From: Solenopsis invicta
Lineage: Eukaryota; Arthropoda; Insecta; Hymenoptera; Formicidae
Assembly (NCBI RefSeq): GCF_016802725.1
Contig: NC_052669.1
Span: 3,248,501-3,312,500, forward strand
Reading direction: 5' to 3'
DNA: 64,000 nucleotides
The notes under the pieces are model-generated. The model did no database searches. It saw nothing but the letters and a program-made list of their open reading frames with translations, and was not told the origin of the DNA. This document shows positions 48,469 to 59,440 of the stretch, piece after piece (position 1 is the first letter of the stretch; the number at the start of each line of letters is the position of its first letter). A program made the translations under genes and the position numbers.

Positions 48469-48640
48469 GACCTGAATTATTTTGCGGTCGCATGCTGCGC
48501 GCCAGACTACGCGAGAACGGCGGAGCTTTGATGCTAGCGCATCTGTTGGATCTCGGCCGTGAAACGTTCCTGGTCAAACGGATCGTAGACCATGTCCCCA
48601 ATAATCCGTTGCGTAATTGGTACCAGACGCTAGATGCACG
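48469..48640 (+). CDS. Candidate internal or terminal coding exon
   Basis: The best exon-like signal in the window. An acceptor (TTTTTTTGACAG, AG at 48467-48468) is preceded by a CTAAC branch-point match about 55 bp upstream. The 172-bp exon is abruptly GC-rich between AT-rich flanks and open in one frame, starting two bases into a codon. The encoded 57 residues include LRARLRENGGALMLAHLLDL and end NNPLRNWYQTLDAR. This looks like a helical globular segment with typical coding third-position use. It ends at CG|GTAGGA, a usable but not ideal donor, or at the in-frame TAG formed there. The family is not recognised and the neighbouring exons were not found in the window. Confidence 0.45.
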
Positions 48641-49099
48641 GTAGGAAGTGTTTTTCCTGCTTGCGTGAATCCGTAACACCGAAACAAATCCAACAGACGA
48701 ATTTTAGCTGTATCTGAATGTGTACAATCTCTATTTCGAGGGATTTGATAAGAAAAATGATAAGATATCTTACGATTCGTAGATAGATGTTGCTATTAAT
48801 CTTTTAAATAAAAGATTAATAATATTAAAAGTATATTTTAATATAACAATGTATGACAAGAAACTATAAGTTTTCTAAAAGTTTTTTGCCACAATTGTGA
48901 GAAATATAATTGTATAGACTATTAAGTTATTTTAAACTGTGAAAGATTAAAATAGAATTTGTAAAATCAATATTTCCGTATTTTCGAGCCCAATATTTTC
49001 AAATTTTATCAAATATAAATTTGTACTATTTCATAATAATTTTATACAGCAATCTATTATTATATATGTAATTCAGTTTAGTAATATAAATTTTATGAA
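48641..49099. other. AT-rich non-coding sequence
   Basis: Very AT-rich with no recognised feature. It is the presumed intron downstream of the candidate exon. Confidence 0.55.
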
Positions 49100-49316
49100 T
49101 ATAGTGGTTATGAAAATAGAGCGATCTATATAAAAATTTAGCATTTATATTAGTTTATTATTTATTTATTTTAATGCAAGTTGCAATAAAATAAAAATTT
49201 ATTTTTCCCTAAATAATATGATAAAATAAAGTATAAATTTAGTCCAAGTTTAAACTTCAGTTTTATTGATTGTTGGTTTCCTTTCTCAGTGACTCTATTT
49301 TCATGAACAACATTGT
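49100..49316. mobile_element. Short TA-flanked inverted-repeat element
   Basis: The left end TATAGTGGTTATGAAAATAG and the reverse complement of the right end TACAATGTTGTTCATGAAAA (continuing TAGAG) share ATGAAAATAGAG and a GTGGTT/GTTGTT block. They are bounded by TA on both sides and lie 217 bp apart. It resembles a small Tc1/mariner-type MITE. The interior is AT-rich. Confidence 0.42.
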
Positions 49317-49850
49317 AAATCCGTAATACAGCCTTGACTAAAAATATAGCACATTATACTTTTTTAAATATTTTTAACTAGGATTTAAATAAAAATCAAA
49401 ATATGAATCATCTGTTTTTTCAAGAATCTCTCAAACTTATGTAAAATACCAGTAATCAATATAAAATAGTACAGATAAAAAATTCCAAATAATCGAAAAA
49501 AAAATTATGCACAAGCACACATCGTTGATTAAAATTATTAAGCATCTATATACAGATTTTATATATATACATATGTATATAATTCGAAGCATTAGTTTTA
49601 TTTCTTTATATGAAATGTATAATAAATACAATGTGCTATAAATAAAAGCATACATGAATCAACATCTCCCATTTGCTGTACAGCCCCGTAATGTATCCCG
49701 TGCATCTATGTTTGGACGCAAGAAACATCTGGAAAACAAATTTATAACCCAGATCGAGGACGAGCGCGGACGCATGTAAAGCATCGCACACCAAGTCTCA
49801 TTATATGTTCCGGAATAACAAATAGAAGCAGAAACGGCATTCAATGCTTA
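49317..49850. other. AT-rich non-coding sequence
   Basis: AT-rich, including an 18-bp TATATACATATGTATATA palindrome at about 49565. Nothing else recognised. Confidence 0.55.
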
Positions 49851-49854
49851 TATG

Positions 49855-50100
49855 TTACGTATATGTGGATGTAGAGTACTGTTTAATTGTTAGTTTGTTA
49901 ACCGGATTTAATTGCCTCCGTGTTTCACTCGGAAGCGCTATTACCGCGCATAAAGAAGGAAGCGCGCCCATTACGTAAAATAATTGCTCAAATAGATGCA
50001 GGTGTTGCGTTAAAATTAATTGGTAGTTAATCGTGTCGAGGGGTGCCCGAATTAACTTTATTACTCCGCCAATGCTGTGCGACATGTCAAAGAATCAATA
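49855..50100. promoter_or_regulatory. Candidate cis-regulatory block
   Basis: A balanced stretch with many homeodomain cores (TTTAATTG twice, AAATTAATTGG, GTTAATCG) and an E-box-like GCAGGTG near 50000. Such clustering is typical of insect enhancers. No frame of note. Motif reading by eye only. Confidence 0.22.
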
Positions 50101-52603
50101 CTTTCCGGTACGCTCCGCGTCCGCGAAAATATTCTCTCTTAAGCCTTAATTGCCTCGTGAATGCGTTGAAGTCCATTTAATTACTTTGCATCTCACTAAC
50201 GATGTACGTGGAACGCATATCTGCGGGGACTGTTGAAGAGCGGTCGATGAGGGAGTAGCTTGGCGACCGTAAAAGTGGATGCTCTTATTAACGAATGTTC
50301 GCCCCCACGCATCGCAATTGCACACAACGCGCCTGTCTGTTCTACCGTCGACATACTCTAAAACAGCTAAATAAAGCCGAAACAAACATCAATTCATCTC
50401 AGCATTCGCATTTATTGGATATCTGAGAACTGACTCGTTAGTTGAACATAGATTTCATTCTCTGTTTTTTGTAAACGATAAAAAAAAATTGAAACGCAAA
50501 GGCACGCAGCGAGTAAGAATGTGAAACAAAAAGTTCTGCAAATTCTTCGTTGCACTCGCTTAAAAAAGGGAACATTGAGAACAACAGGCTCGTCAGAAAA
50601 TATTACGTCAAAAGTAATAAAAAATCATATACGATCCATACGCACATTTACAAACTAATAAACCTTATATCACTGAAAAATAGCGAAGGGAGAATAAAAG
50701 TGTATTTGATTCCAATTTGCATTGGTCGATTCTCTCTCGCATAACTGCGTCCAATTACCCTGCGCGAGTAAAATTTTCAGTTGCGGATTTATGCCCTCAA
50801 CTGGGAACGATCGTAGTATTAGTCTCAGAGCAACTATGTAGTGGCTGCGTACATTACAGTTTGTTTGTAACTGCCTAAATTTTCAGCATTCAACCGCTAC
50901 GCGGCACTTCGCAACATCTCAAAGATTCCCCGGTAGAGCAATTAAGTCACCGAACGCGGCTATAAATGAGCAATTAGTCAGCATTGAGTTTTGATATATG
51001 CTGGCGTTGATGCGACTCTAATCGATGGCGACGTTTCCATAGTTTATCACATGAGGAAAATATTCAACGTAATCCCTCAAAATAGAAGGAACAATTTTAC
51101 CGCAGCATCTAAAAATTTAGTTACAGATTTGGATACAGATCAAAAAATAATTTTATGCTGGGTATCAAAATAATTATGTAAGACGCTCAAGCGTGATAAA
51201 TGTTGCTGCAAATAGTTTGGACGTTCTAGCAACCAAATTAAAATTCTATTCAATTTTTTGAATGATTAAACATAATTATTTTCAGATCTATGTTTCAGTA
51301 AAATTGTTCTTTTCGTGCTGTATTAGTGCTGAAGAAAACGCAGCGAAATACGTGCGAAACACCGCCTGTTCCCGTAAAGAGCTGGTAATCACACGAGGGA
51401 TATGCGGACTTAACCATCATGATGCCGTAGGGATAGATAATTACTTGAAATCCACCCTCCGCGCGAGAAGAGCCGAGATATTTCTAAAGATACATCACTT
51501 CATTCTATCGCGGATTAAGCGTGTCACGCACGATTAATATTAATCGATTTGCGACGTAATCACAAAATAGATTATAAGTTATAAGTACGATTTTGAACGT
51601 CAACTTCCAATCTTTTCTTATTTCGCAATATAAAATATACAATAAATAAATATTTATAAATTTAAAGTAATTAAGGCGATTGCCAGATGGCAATCATGAA
51701 ATTCATCTTGCACGAGATTTGTGGCAATTAAGAAATGGCTAGTTTTATGTAACAATTACGATGTAGTAAAAGTTTCGACATGTGTACTGACGTTTACAAA
51801 TATCGCGGTTTATTTCAGTAATTGTCAAGTCATGTGTAGTTATTTCTGCATCAGTAAATATCCGCTCGGATTCCATTTCTCTATATTGCAGATGCCCCCA
51901 GGAGACTGAACTGTTCCCGCCGTTCTTCGTGCTACCGAATATCGACGAAACAATTCCTAATACACGACTGAGATGCGAAACTTATTAACGGAATTTCACA
52001 AGACGGTAACTATTACTAATCGACGTTAAATCAGACTACGGTGAACGCGTATCATTTATTATTGCTTCTGTCAAAAATATGAGTCACGATGATTAACGAC
52101 ATGCGCGAATTATTTTCTCATACAAATTCGATGTAAGATTCAAGTATTCTCCATGATATATTTCACGGAAAAACTTGCGAAATGTGAAAAGTTTCGAGGC
52201 ATTCCTCAGAGATGGATCAACATTTCTCATTCGATTACTTTTCCAAAAAGCCAACATTTTCGTTTAAAAACTAACATTTTTCGTTAGTTTTACATACGGC
52301 ATACGGACGATCCGCTTAAAAAATAATTAAAAACGCGAACACTTTAATTTCATTAAAAATTGTCAAAATTATCACACTCGCTGCTTCACAATAACAAATT
52401 CCACGAGCAAATATTAATTAATTTGATTTGATGACTATTAAGCCGTAATATTTGAATAAATATTTGTGCGTTTATACACTAATTGATGGATGTCCAATAT
52501 ATGAAATATAGAGAATTGTCAAATATGTAGAGAGTACAAATTCATTATAGTCAAAAATGATCAAAAATATAGAACGTACATTCAATATATGTGGAATATG
52601 TAA
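50101..52603. other. Non-coding sequence
   Basis: Mixed composition, with a second regulatory-looking patch at 50730-50990. A small hairpin (AAAACTAAC, 7-base loop, GTTAGTTTT) is at 52267-52291. Frames at 50991-51173 and 51262-51537 are unrecognised. No transposon pair found. Confidence 0.4.
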
Positions 52604-52661
52604 AATATTCCACCGTGGAATAGATATAATATTCCACTGTGGAATAGATATAATATTCCAC
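52604..52661. repeat. 24-bp tandem repeat with internal palindrome
   Basis: Two full units of AATATTCCAC(C/T)GTGGAATAGATAT and a partial third. Each unit contains the near-perfect palindrome TATTCCAC-N-GTGGAATA, so single strands can fold at several registers. The reverse translation gives an 8-residue period (WNIISIPQ/R). Confidence 0.92.
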
Positions 52662-53844
52662 ATTTATTGAAGCATTTTTCATTCAAAGTTATGAAGAATA
52701 ACTACTGTTCAAAATATTAAATCTAAATTACAAATAATTCAAAAGGTTTTTTTCCAATTAGTGCGTTAATACATAGTAAAGTCTCGTCCTTCAGTTAATT
52801 TCAAGTGTATTTAAGTTAAACACAAATTTAATTCAACGCCTAATTGCCAAGAAATTCAATGTCGAAAATTGAGAAGTTAAGACTAATAATTGCCTTCCAT
52901 AAAGTTTTCGCTAAACCATAGTTAACTCCAAGAATCCATAATTTAAGACATGACATAGTAAGTTTAACACACACCTGATACGCTGTAGTTATACTGAAAA
53001 CATTTACGCGTTATGACATGGAAGATCACCTACATTGCGCTCGAGAATTATCGACACCTTCTCAAAGTCTTTCTATAGAGAGATTTCTCTCTCTCTCTCT
53101 CTCTTTATTCTTCTCCCCTCTTACCTCCTCCCTTTTATATGTAATATATACGAAACAAATATTGTTATAATTAAAATTCAATATTACGTTTCTTGGCAAG
53201 TTTGTAGTTTCCAATATTAAATCTTTTAATTAAAACAAATACTAATTTCTCCATTTAAATAAGGAAAATACATTCGAAATAAAATAAGAAACAAAATTCT
53301 TTTATTATCTCTACCTAGTTATGCTTAACGTTCGTAAACATAATTTTCCACAAAAATATCAATCAGATTTTGAATTTTCAATGCTATATTCCAAGAAAAA
53401 AAAATCTGTTAAAATATCGACCGTTGTACATTGGGACATATGTTCAAATTTTGAAGATGATATCCACTCTCTGTGTACAATTTAGAATCACATTTACGCA
53501 GAGTAAACTTCATTCTCCGCGATGCACAACAATCAAATTTCAAGTATGACGATAAGTATCATGGATATTACATTGCAAGAACCTCTTCTCATATGGTGAG
53601 ATTGTAAGTTCTCTTGATATCCGTAATAACGCAAAGCAAGCATAGCAGTACGTTTGTTCGGAACAAGTATGTAAGTACCGTTAGCAATTAACATGTTCAT
53701 TGCACGATAGCATAGCTCTCTTTAAAACTATCAATAATATTAATAATATTGCGATTAACTCCACGTTAATACATTAAATTTTGCAAATGCATCAAATATA
53801 TTCATAGGAACCGTAATAAGCTATTAATGCTGATTGTAATTTAT
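52662..53844. other. AT-rich non-coding sequence
   Basis: AT-rich with a short CT run at 53088-53105. No recognised gene, RNA or transposon terminus. Confidence 0.55.
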
Positions 53845-54261
53845 AAATTAATCGAGGGGAAATTCACAGCCGGCATTGGTGTACAAAATTTCGGCAGTGG
53901 ACTGCCGAAAAAAGTAAGCAGTGACCTATAATATTGACGGCATTGTCGTCAGTGGTTGGGGAGTGGGTGAGTGAGCTCACTTCAGAGTCGATCATGGGGT
54001 TGAGTACAAAAATTTTTGAATACTTCGGGAAAGCTTTAGAATTCTTGTGCAGGCATTGGCGTATGATAATGGGCACGCGGTAGTGTTCATAATTGCATGG
54101 CATTGCCTTAATTTTAATATAGGATTGACGGCATTGTAGGCATTGACTAACAATAAGCATTGTCGGCAGTGTACAAAAATGTCGGCAGTGTTTTACAGCA
54201 ATGCCAAAAATCGGCATTGGTGTACAAAATTTTGGGTTGTGAATTCCCCCTCGAAATTAAT
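53845..54261. mobile_element. MITE with perfect 8-bp target duplication
   Basis: Perfect 8-bp direct repeats AAATTAAT flank a 401-bp element at 53845-53852 and 54254-54261. The termini are CGAGGGGAAATTCACA and, reverse complemented, CGAGGGGGAATTCACA. An 8-bp duplication is characteristic of hAT and P superfamilies, though the tip is not the standard hAT YA-G form. Inside, CGGCATTGGTGTACAAAATT occurs as a direct repeat near both ends, and GGCATTG/CGGCAGTG motifs recur many times. The 117-codon reverse frame (54217-53864) is just this repetitive interior. Confidence 0.85.
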
Positions 54262-55313
54262 ACATTAGTATCTAGTGAGAAATCAAATAAAAAAAATAAT
54301 TTTATGATATCAAATATGATTTCTAATCTCTCGTGTAAATTTAGTTTTTTTAACACGTTCCTCGATAATTTGTCAGAAACACATTCAAGTATGCAATTAA
54401 GTGACTTTCTCATACATAATATTATACATAATATTATTAAATAGAATATTGCTTATAGTCGTAATAAAATGTAATAAAATAATAAATAATTCAAAAAATA
54501 TTAAATTATTTATAATATTATACTTCTAAATTACATCATTTTTAATTAGACATCAAGCACGATTCATCGTTAAATAAAAGACAATTGATAATCAGACACG
54601 ATTGCTCGAATCTACGTATTCGGGAAGGTGTTAACTGTAAACCCAGACGTAAGCTTCCCGTACCTTTGGGATTTCGTCGCAGTATGAAGAAGGGCGTGGC
54701 GCCTAATTGAAAGGGGATTAATTAAAGCACATGCACGGTAAGAAAACCTCGCGTTACTTGAACAGTTTCCTCCATCTCATGGGATTTCTTGCCGAATTAT
54801 GCACAAAGTCTCTCCCTCGCCCGTTCTATTTGTGGAGTGCCATGGGAAATGCTTCTCGCTCGTAGGGACGTTTCGTAGTGGAGTATCACTGGAGAGAAAG
54901 GGAGAATATGAGAGTACATGAGGATGGGTAGCGGAGAGAAAGGCGAGACAGTTGGAATTTTGATAACGTTAGGGTCGAGGTTGCGTGCTTTGCCGCAGCA
55001 ACCACGACATTTCTCTCGCGCAGTTATTTCGCAGCAAAAAAGAAATCTGCGCCCACCCTGCCGCATACGCCGCGCCAGAATCTCTTCGACATTGCCTTGC
55101 CTTGAAATTCACCGACACCGACGACAACAACGTCAACGTGTTCCCTAACGAGAGAGCCACATGCACGCGTCGCGAGCAATATTAGTAAAAGTATTTCAAC
55201 AAACAAAAAGCATTCGTGTAACAAAGACAAAATTATATACAGACTACACAATAACTTCCAAATGTTTATTCTGTTAATTTTCTCAGCCATATTGTATGTA
55301 TTTTTTCTTCAGC
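54262..55313. other. Non-coding sequence
   Basis: AT-rich to 54600 with a small ATACATAATATT tandem duplication at about 54412-54436. A CpG-richer block at 54600-55180 has frames on both strands and no clear exon. Nothing recognised. Confidence 0.45.
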
Positions 55314-55688
55314 TACACTGTTAAATTCGTAGTGTCGAACTGTGCCCAATTTGAGTTATTTTTAATCATTAATTCTTATAGGTCGTCGTTTATCTTACCC
55401 AATATGTCGTCAATTTAAACTAGAAACGATAAAATTAAACAACTTAACTATAAAAATGTTAAATTCAATTTACACAATGTATTATTTACTAACTTACGTT
55501 AATATTATTTACTTTGAAACTCAACAATTTAACCATAGAAATGGATTGATTAAATAAAATTATTCTTTTAACTACATATTTTGTATTAAAATAATAAACA
55601 GTAAACGTAGAAGTTAAAAATAACAAAACGTTATTTAATTCAAGGAATTGGTTTACCTATATTTGATTCTTTAATATTTAACAGCGTA
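55314..55688. mobile_element. Tc1/mariner-type MITE
   Basis: TA followed by CACTGTTAAAT at the left (55314-55326). The right end ATTTAACAGCG is followed by TA (55687-55688). The 11-bp inverted termini differ by one base (C[A/G]CTGTTAAAT) and sit inside TA dinucleotides, as expected for Tc1/mariner insertion. The 371-bp interior is AT-rich and rich in TTAAAC/GTTAAAT motifs, without a transposase. Confidence 0.6.
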
Positions 55689-56032
55689 TAATTTCAAATT
55701 TTCATCAATCTTTTCATATTCGAATATTCAATATAATATATAATTAATATTTGATTTTTATGTAGAATTCGTAGCTCGGTCTCAAATTAACAATCTGTGA
55801 AACTGAAGTGCATCGACAATTGCACCGTGAGGCGAAACTTTTATTCTCAATTTGCTTCTCCGATGTTTATTTCTCGCGAGGAGCTTTTCTTTATAACCAC
55901 CTCTAACTCACGACTGTATTTGTTGTTTCAACTTAGAACAACGCATAGCATGAGAAGTTAGCACCTTCCAGTGTTATCAATAACCGTCTTGATGTATTTG
56001 TTAGTTTCCTGCATTCTCCATTCTTTCCGCAG
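55689..56032. other. Non-coding sequence
   Basis: AT-rich to about 55790, then balanced. It is the presumed intron upstream of the candidate acceptor at 56032. Nothing recognised. Confidence 0.45.
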
Positions 56033-56238
56033 AATTATGCAACTATGTATCTCCGGAGGCATCGCGACTCGGATGTGAACGACGAATTTTCGCGACGATA
56101 AAGAAACCAGGCCGAGATACATATTATTTCGCAGTAATGTCGCGCGTTTCTCTTGCCGCCACGAGTTTTGAGCAATTCCGCAGTGCGCAGCGTCCGCCGT
56201 CTACTGTATTCTTAGGACGAACCGCAGCCAGGCAATAA
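56033..56238 (+). CDS. Candidate exon behind a strong acceptor
   Basis: A good acceptor (TTCTCCATTCTTTCCGCAG, AG at 56031-56032) opens a CpG-rich block. Two frames are possible. One starts with a complete codon and reads NYATMYLRRHRDSDVNDEFS then RR, stopping at TAA 56099, like a short C-terminal tail. The other starts two bases into a codon and stays open about 67 codons to TAA near 56238 (begins LCNYVSPEASRLGCERR). A 125-codon minus-strand frame (56501-56124) competes. No family recognised. Confidence 0.22.
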
Positions 56239-57748
56239 AGTACCGAGGCTGAAGTCTCGCGCGCGGAATATTTTTGCAGGATACGCACACCCATACGCAA
56301 AAGCCGACGTGAACGCGCGACGAAATATTCTGACATATGCGTCATATCGCTGCAATATTTAAGTGCGGTCGCACACGTCTCGCGACGACGTCTCGGACGG
56401 GGCAAAAACGCGCGTTCCGCAAGTCCTTCACCGGAGATCGATGAGCAACGTAATATCGCATGCGAGAAAATCTCCCGATTCGTAGAGACAGATAAGATCA
56501 AATACTTGTCAGTAACAAGTAAACATTGAACATGCGAGTTTTAAAATCCGATTATAATAACGCGTGCAGTAAAATCTCTTTTGGAAAGGTATTTGTGTGT
56601 TCGTCAAATTATCTTCTTGCGTCTCGAGTGATTAATGCGTACAACGGATGGCAAATTCTTTATATAACTCTGTCTACGATTAGAAATGTTTTTCACAGGA
56701 ATTTCCTACGCGCGCGCGGAGACGCGGGAAGGAACCACCCCTGTATTTCTTCCATACCCCTGTCCCGTACGGAGCGACGACTGCATTCTTCTCTCATTTC
56801 CCTCGCAACGATTGCAACGATAATAATCACATCAATCCACCCCGCGTCGTATCAGCGCTCGCACTCATATACGTCACACAGTTTATTATCGCATTCGCGC
56901 CAGTTGGACGGTCGTGTATATTATTAAACCATCTTCGCCCTCTCAGGCGTATGCCATCTCTTTACGTTTACGCGCGTCGCTAAAATTACACACGGGATCT
57001 TTCTTTTTTCTCGGTCTCACGCTCGTCTCTTTACAATCCTCTTGGTTCCACTTGCGCGCACTCGACGCGTGTTTCGTCTGACACGCTTGCAGAAACCTCA
57101 AATACCGAAGCGTGAACATTTTTCTCGGACGGGTGACTGTATTATGATTATAACTGATTATAATATAATTTTCTCACTTATAATATAAATAGCTTATTGA
57201 TGAAATTCCTAATTAAGATTCATTGCATTGAACCCTTAAAGTGCGAAACATTGGAGAAATAAATGTACGTAGATTATCATTATTAATATCAAAGAATATC
57301 GTAAAGAAAATAGGTCAAAGACGAACTGATATAAGATGAAAAGCATATGTTTAATTAGAAATACTTAAAACAATACATAGGTACGTTTTGACTTAACTTA
57401 CAAGATGCCAAAAGATTTTCTATATGAGTTGGCTCATCAAGTCCATCAGGTCAAATTGGGTTATAAAAATTATGCCGTACAGATTTATGACAATACTTTC
57501 GGTCGCTATAAAAGTTCGTAAGACAAATATAATTACTTATATAATTGACATACATTTTCTCGCTTTTAAAATTGGCAATCTGTGATTTTAAATTTGGACT
57601 TAATCAATATTGGGCGAGACAACAATAACAATGCTCTAAAAATCAACGTACCGCTGTGCACATGTTTTAACTTTTGTGATTTTCAATTATTATCATATTT
57701 CTATCATTGTATTTGGGTTATTCGCATTAATTAATAATTTGATCTATT
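56239..57748. other. CpG-rich then AT-rich non-coding sequence
   Basis: The CpG-rich block continues to about 57110, with a 133-codon plus-strand frame (56526-56927) of unremarkable composition. After that the DNA is AT-rich. Nothing recognised. Confidence 0.4.
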
Positions 57749-57777
57749 AGGATGATGACTAAGTTAAGTCGAAACGT
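57749..57777 (+). repeat. Retroelement-tail-like stem plus GAAACGT
   Basis: GATGATGACT-AAGTTA-AGTC-GAAACGT: a 4-bp stem with a 6-base loop immediately before GAAACGT. The scheme TGATGAC..stem..CGAAACGT is a recurrent signature near the 3' ends of several animal non-LTR and Penelope-like retroelements. No reverse transcriptase remains nearby. Confidence 0.3.
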
Positions 57778-59065
57778 AACTATATATTGTTATAAGTATT
57801 TTTAATTAAATATATACTTTTCATCTTGTAACAGCACATCTTCAACCTCTGTATCTTTTTTATAATTCTACTGTTTAGATAAACTGTAAATTTATGTTTT
57901 TCGAAAAAAATCAATCTTAAAATTTGTCTTCGCCAAATAGTTAAATAGGAGCATAATAGCATACCATTGCATATAATTTTCATAAAACAATTGCACAGTT
58001 TGCATCCAATCTTTCGTTATAAAACAAACTTGTTTACATGAGAAACAATAATAAAAAACAATGTATTTTCTCAAACTGTTGTTGTATTCATGAAATGACA
58101 TGTTATTCTTATCATTACTTCGTTATATTTTTAGGACCCGCCATACGAAAACTGTTACCATTCTAAACTACGTATACGCGTATGGTTTGCCAAGTCAGTG
58201 CAACCGGGTAAATTTATGCGCGCAAACATCTCTGAAATCATGGGTAATTTAACGTGAAACGAGAAGAACCGCGAAGTCATTTAAAAGTTTCAGGAGTTGT
58301 CTTAAGAAAAAAAAAGAACTTTTTGCTCATGAGCGCGGAAAGTTGGAGACGCGACCGATTATGACAATATTCGTCTTCGACTTATGTACGGTACTGAGAA
58401 TATATTAGTAGCGGATAAAAGTGAAGTGCATAAATATCGAAGAGAGTGTTTCGCGTGTCTTGTAAAGATTCCGACTGTTTATTATACCTTCGTCTGCAAT
58501 TGTAGTCCGTGTGGTATAATTTATAAGTACCGCTGTGTTAATTTTAGTAGGCGTGTGCATGACACGCTCCCGGTAACGATAGCGCGACTACTTCGAGCTG
58601 AATCCATTATGCCGTATACGAATATTACAAAGCTTACTGAATTGTAAATGAGACTCCTGTACTTCGTCGGGGTTAGCAACGGTAACTTCGGCTACTAGCC
58701 AACAGCATTACGTCTGCGAGCACGATACGAGTTCGTAAGTTCTGTTAATCTTTACTCATCTTGGCATTAAAATCATAATGTAACCACGAGCGTTATGTGA
58801 TACTTATTGTTTGCTGTTACTTACGTATCATTAAATGTTTCCTACATTTAGCAATAGAAACTTTTCCATTAATTATTATCAAGTTTGAGCGTTTGGAAGA
58901 CTAATGCAAAAGTAAAAGTAATAAATTATAATGTATTAAGATTAAACAAATAAATGTAGAAGGCTACGAATAATTATGAATAAATCAATCAAGAAAAGTA
59001 AATGCCTCTATGACAGCCGACACCAGTTGTTCTCGTGTAAATCCAGTGATTTATTGCATCAAAAA
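57778..59065. other. AT-rich non-coding sequence
   Basis: AT-rich with a balanced patch at 58130-58760 holding an unrecognised 87-codon frame (58384-58647). A donor-like TTC|GTAAGT is at 58735. No gene supported. Confidence 0.45.
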
Positions 59066-59098
59066 GAAACAGCAGACGTTTCGATTCGTGATTGAATC
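59066..59098 (-). repeat. Second retroelement-tail-like motif
   Basis: Read on the minus strand: GATTC-AATCAC-GAATC-GAAACGT, a 5-bp stem with a 6-base loop directly before GAAACGT. This is the same architecture as at 57757-57777 but in the opposite orientation. A sequence with a TGCAATAAATCACTGG motif follows on the minus strand, as in a retroelement 3' tail. Confidence 0.33.
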
Positions 59099-59234
59099 CT
59101 CTTTAGTGCAATTGAAATTTTACAAAACTAATTCATGATATCCAAACATTTGATAAAGTAAAATTTTAGTAATCGTTTTAGTAATCAATATAAAATTGTT
59201 ATATCCATAATATATTAAACCCACTTTACAAAAT

Positions 59235-59439
59235 CTATAATATGTGACAGAATTCAAGACAAAATTTTATCAATTTTATATATCAAATTATGAATATAAT
59301 TACGAATGAGATAAAATCAATTATATAAATTATAATTTGTTTCAAAATTATGAATCAAACATTTAAGTATTTCTTTCTTTGACAAAAATAGATTATTAAA
59401 AAATATGACATATGTCTTGAATTCTGTCGTAAATTATAG
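59235..59439. mobile_element. Inverted-repeat element, 27-bp termini
   Basis: CTATAATATGTGACAGAATT (continuing CAAGACA) at 59235 is mirrored by the reverse complement of 59413-59439, CTATAATTTACGACAGAATT (continuing CAAGACA). The arms differ at about three positions and enclose 150 bp of AT-rich sequence. It abuts the foldback at 59441. It is probably a small DNA-transposon derivative. No clear target duplication. Confidence 0.55.
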
Positions 59440-59440
59440 A

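Noticed and set aside
57749..57777. Possible hammerhead ribozyme (TGATGA...GAAA)
   Set aside because: The catalytic CUGAUGA lacks its first C and the stem II closing positions would be C-C and T-T mismatches.
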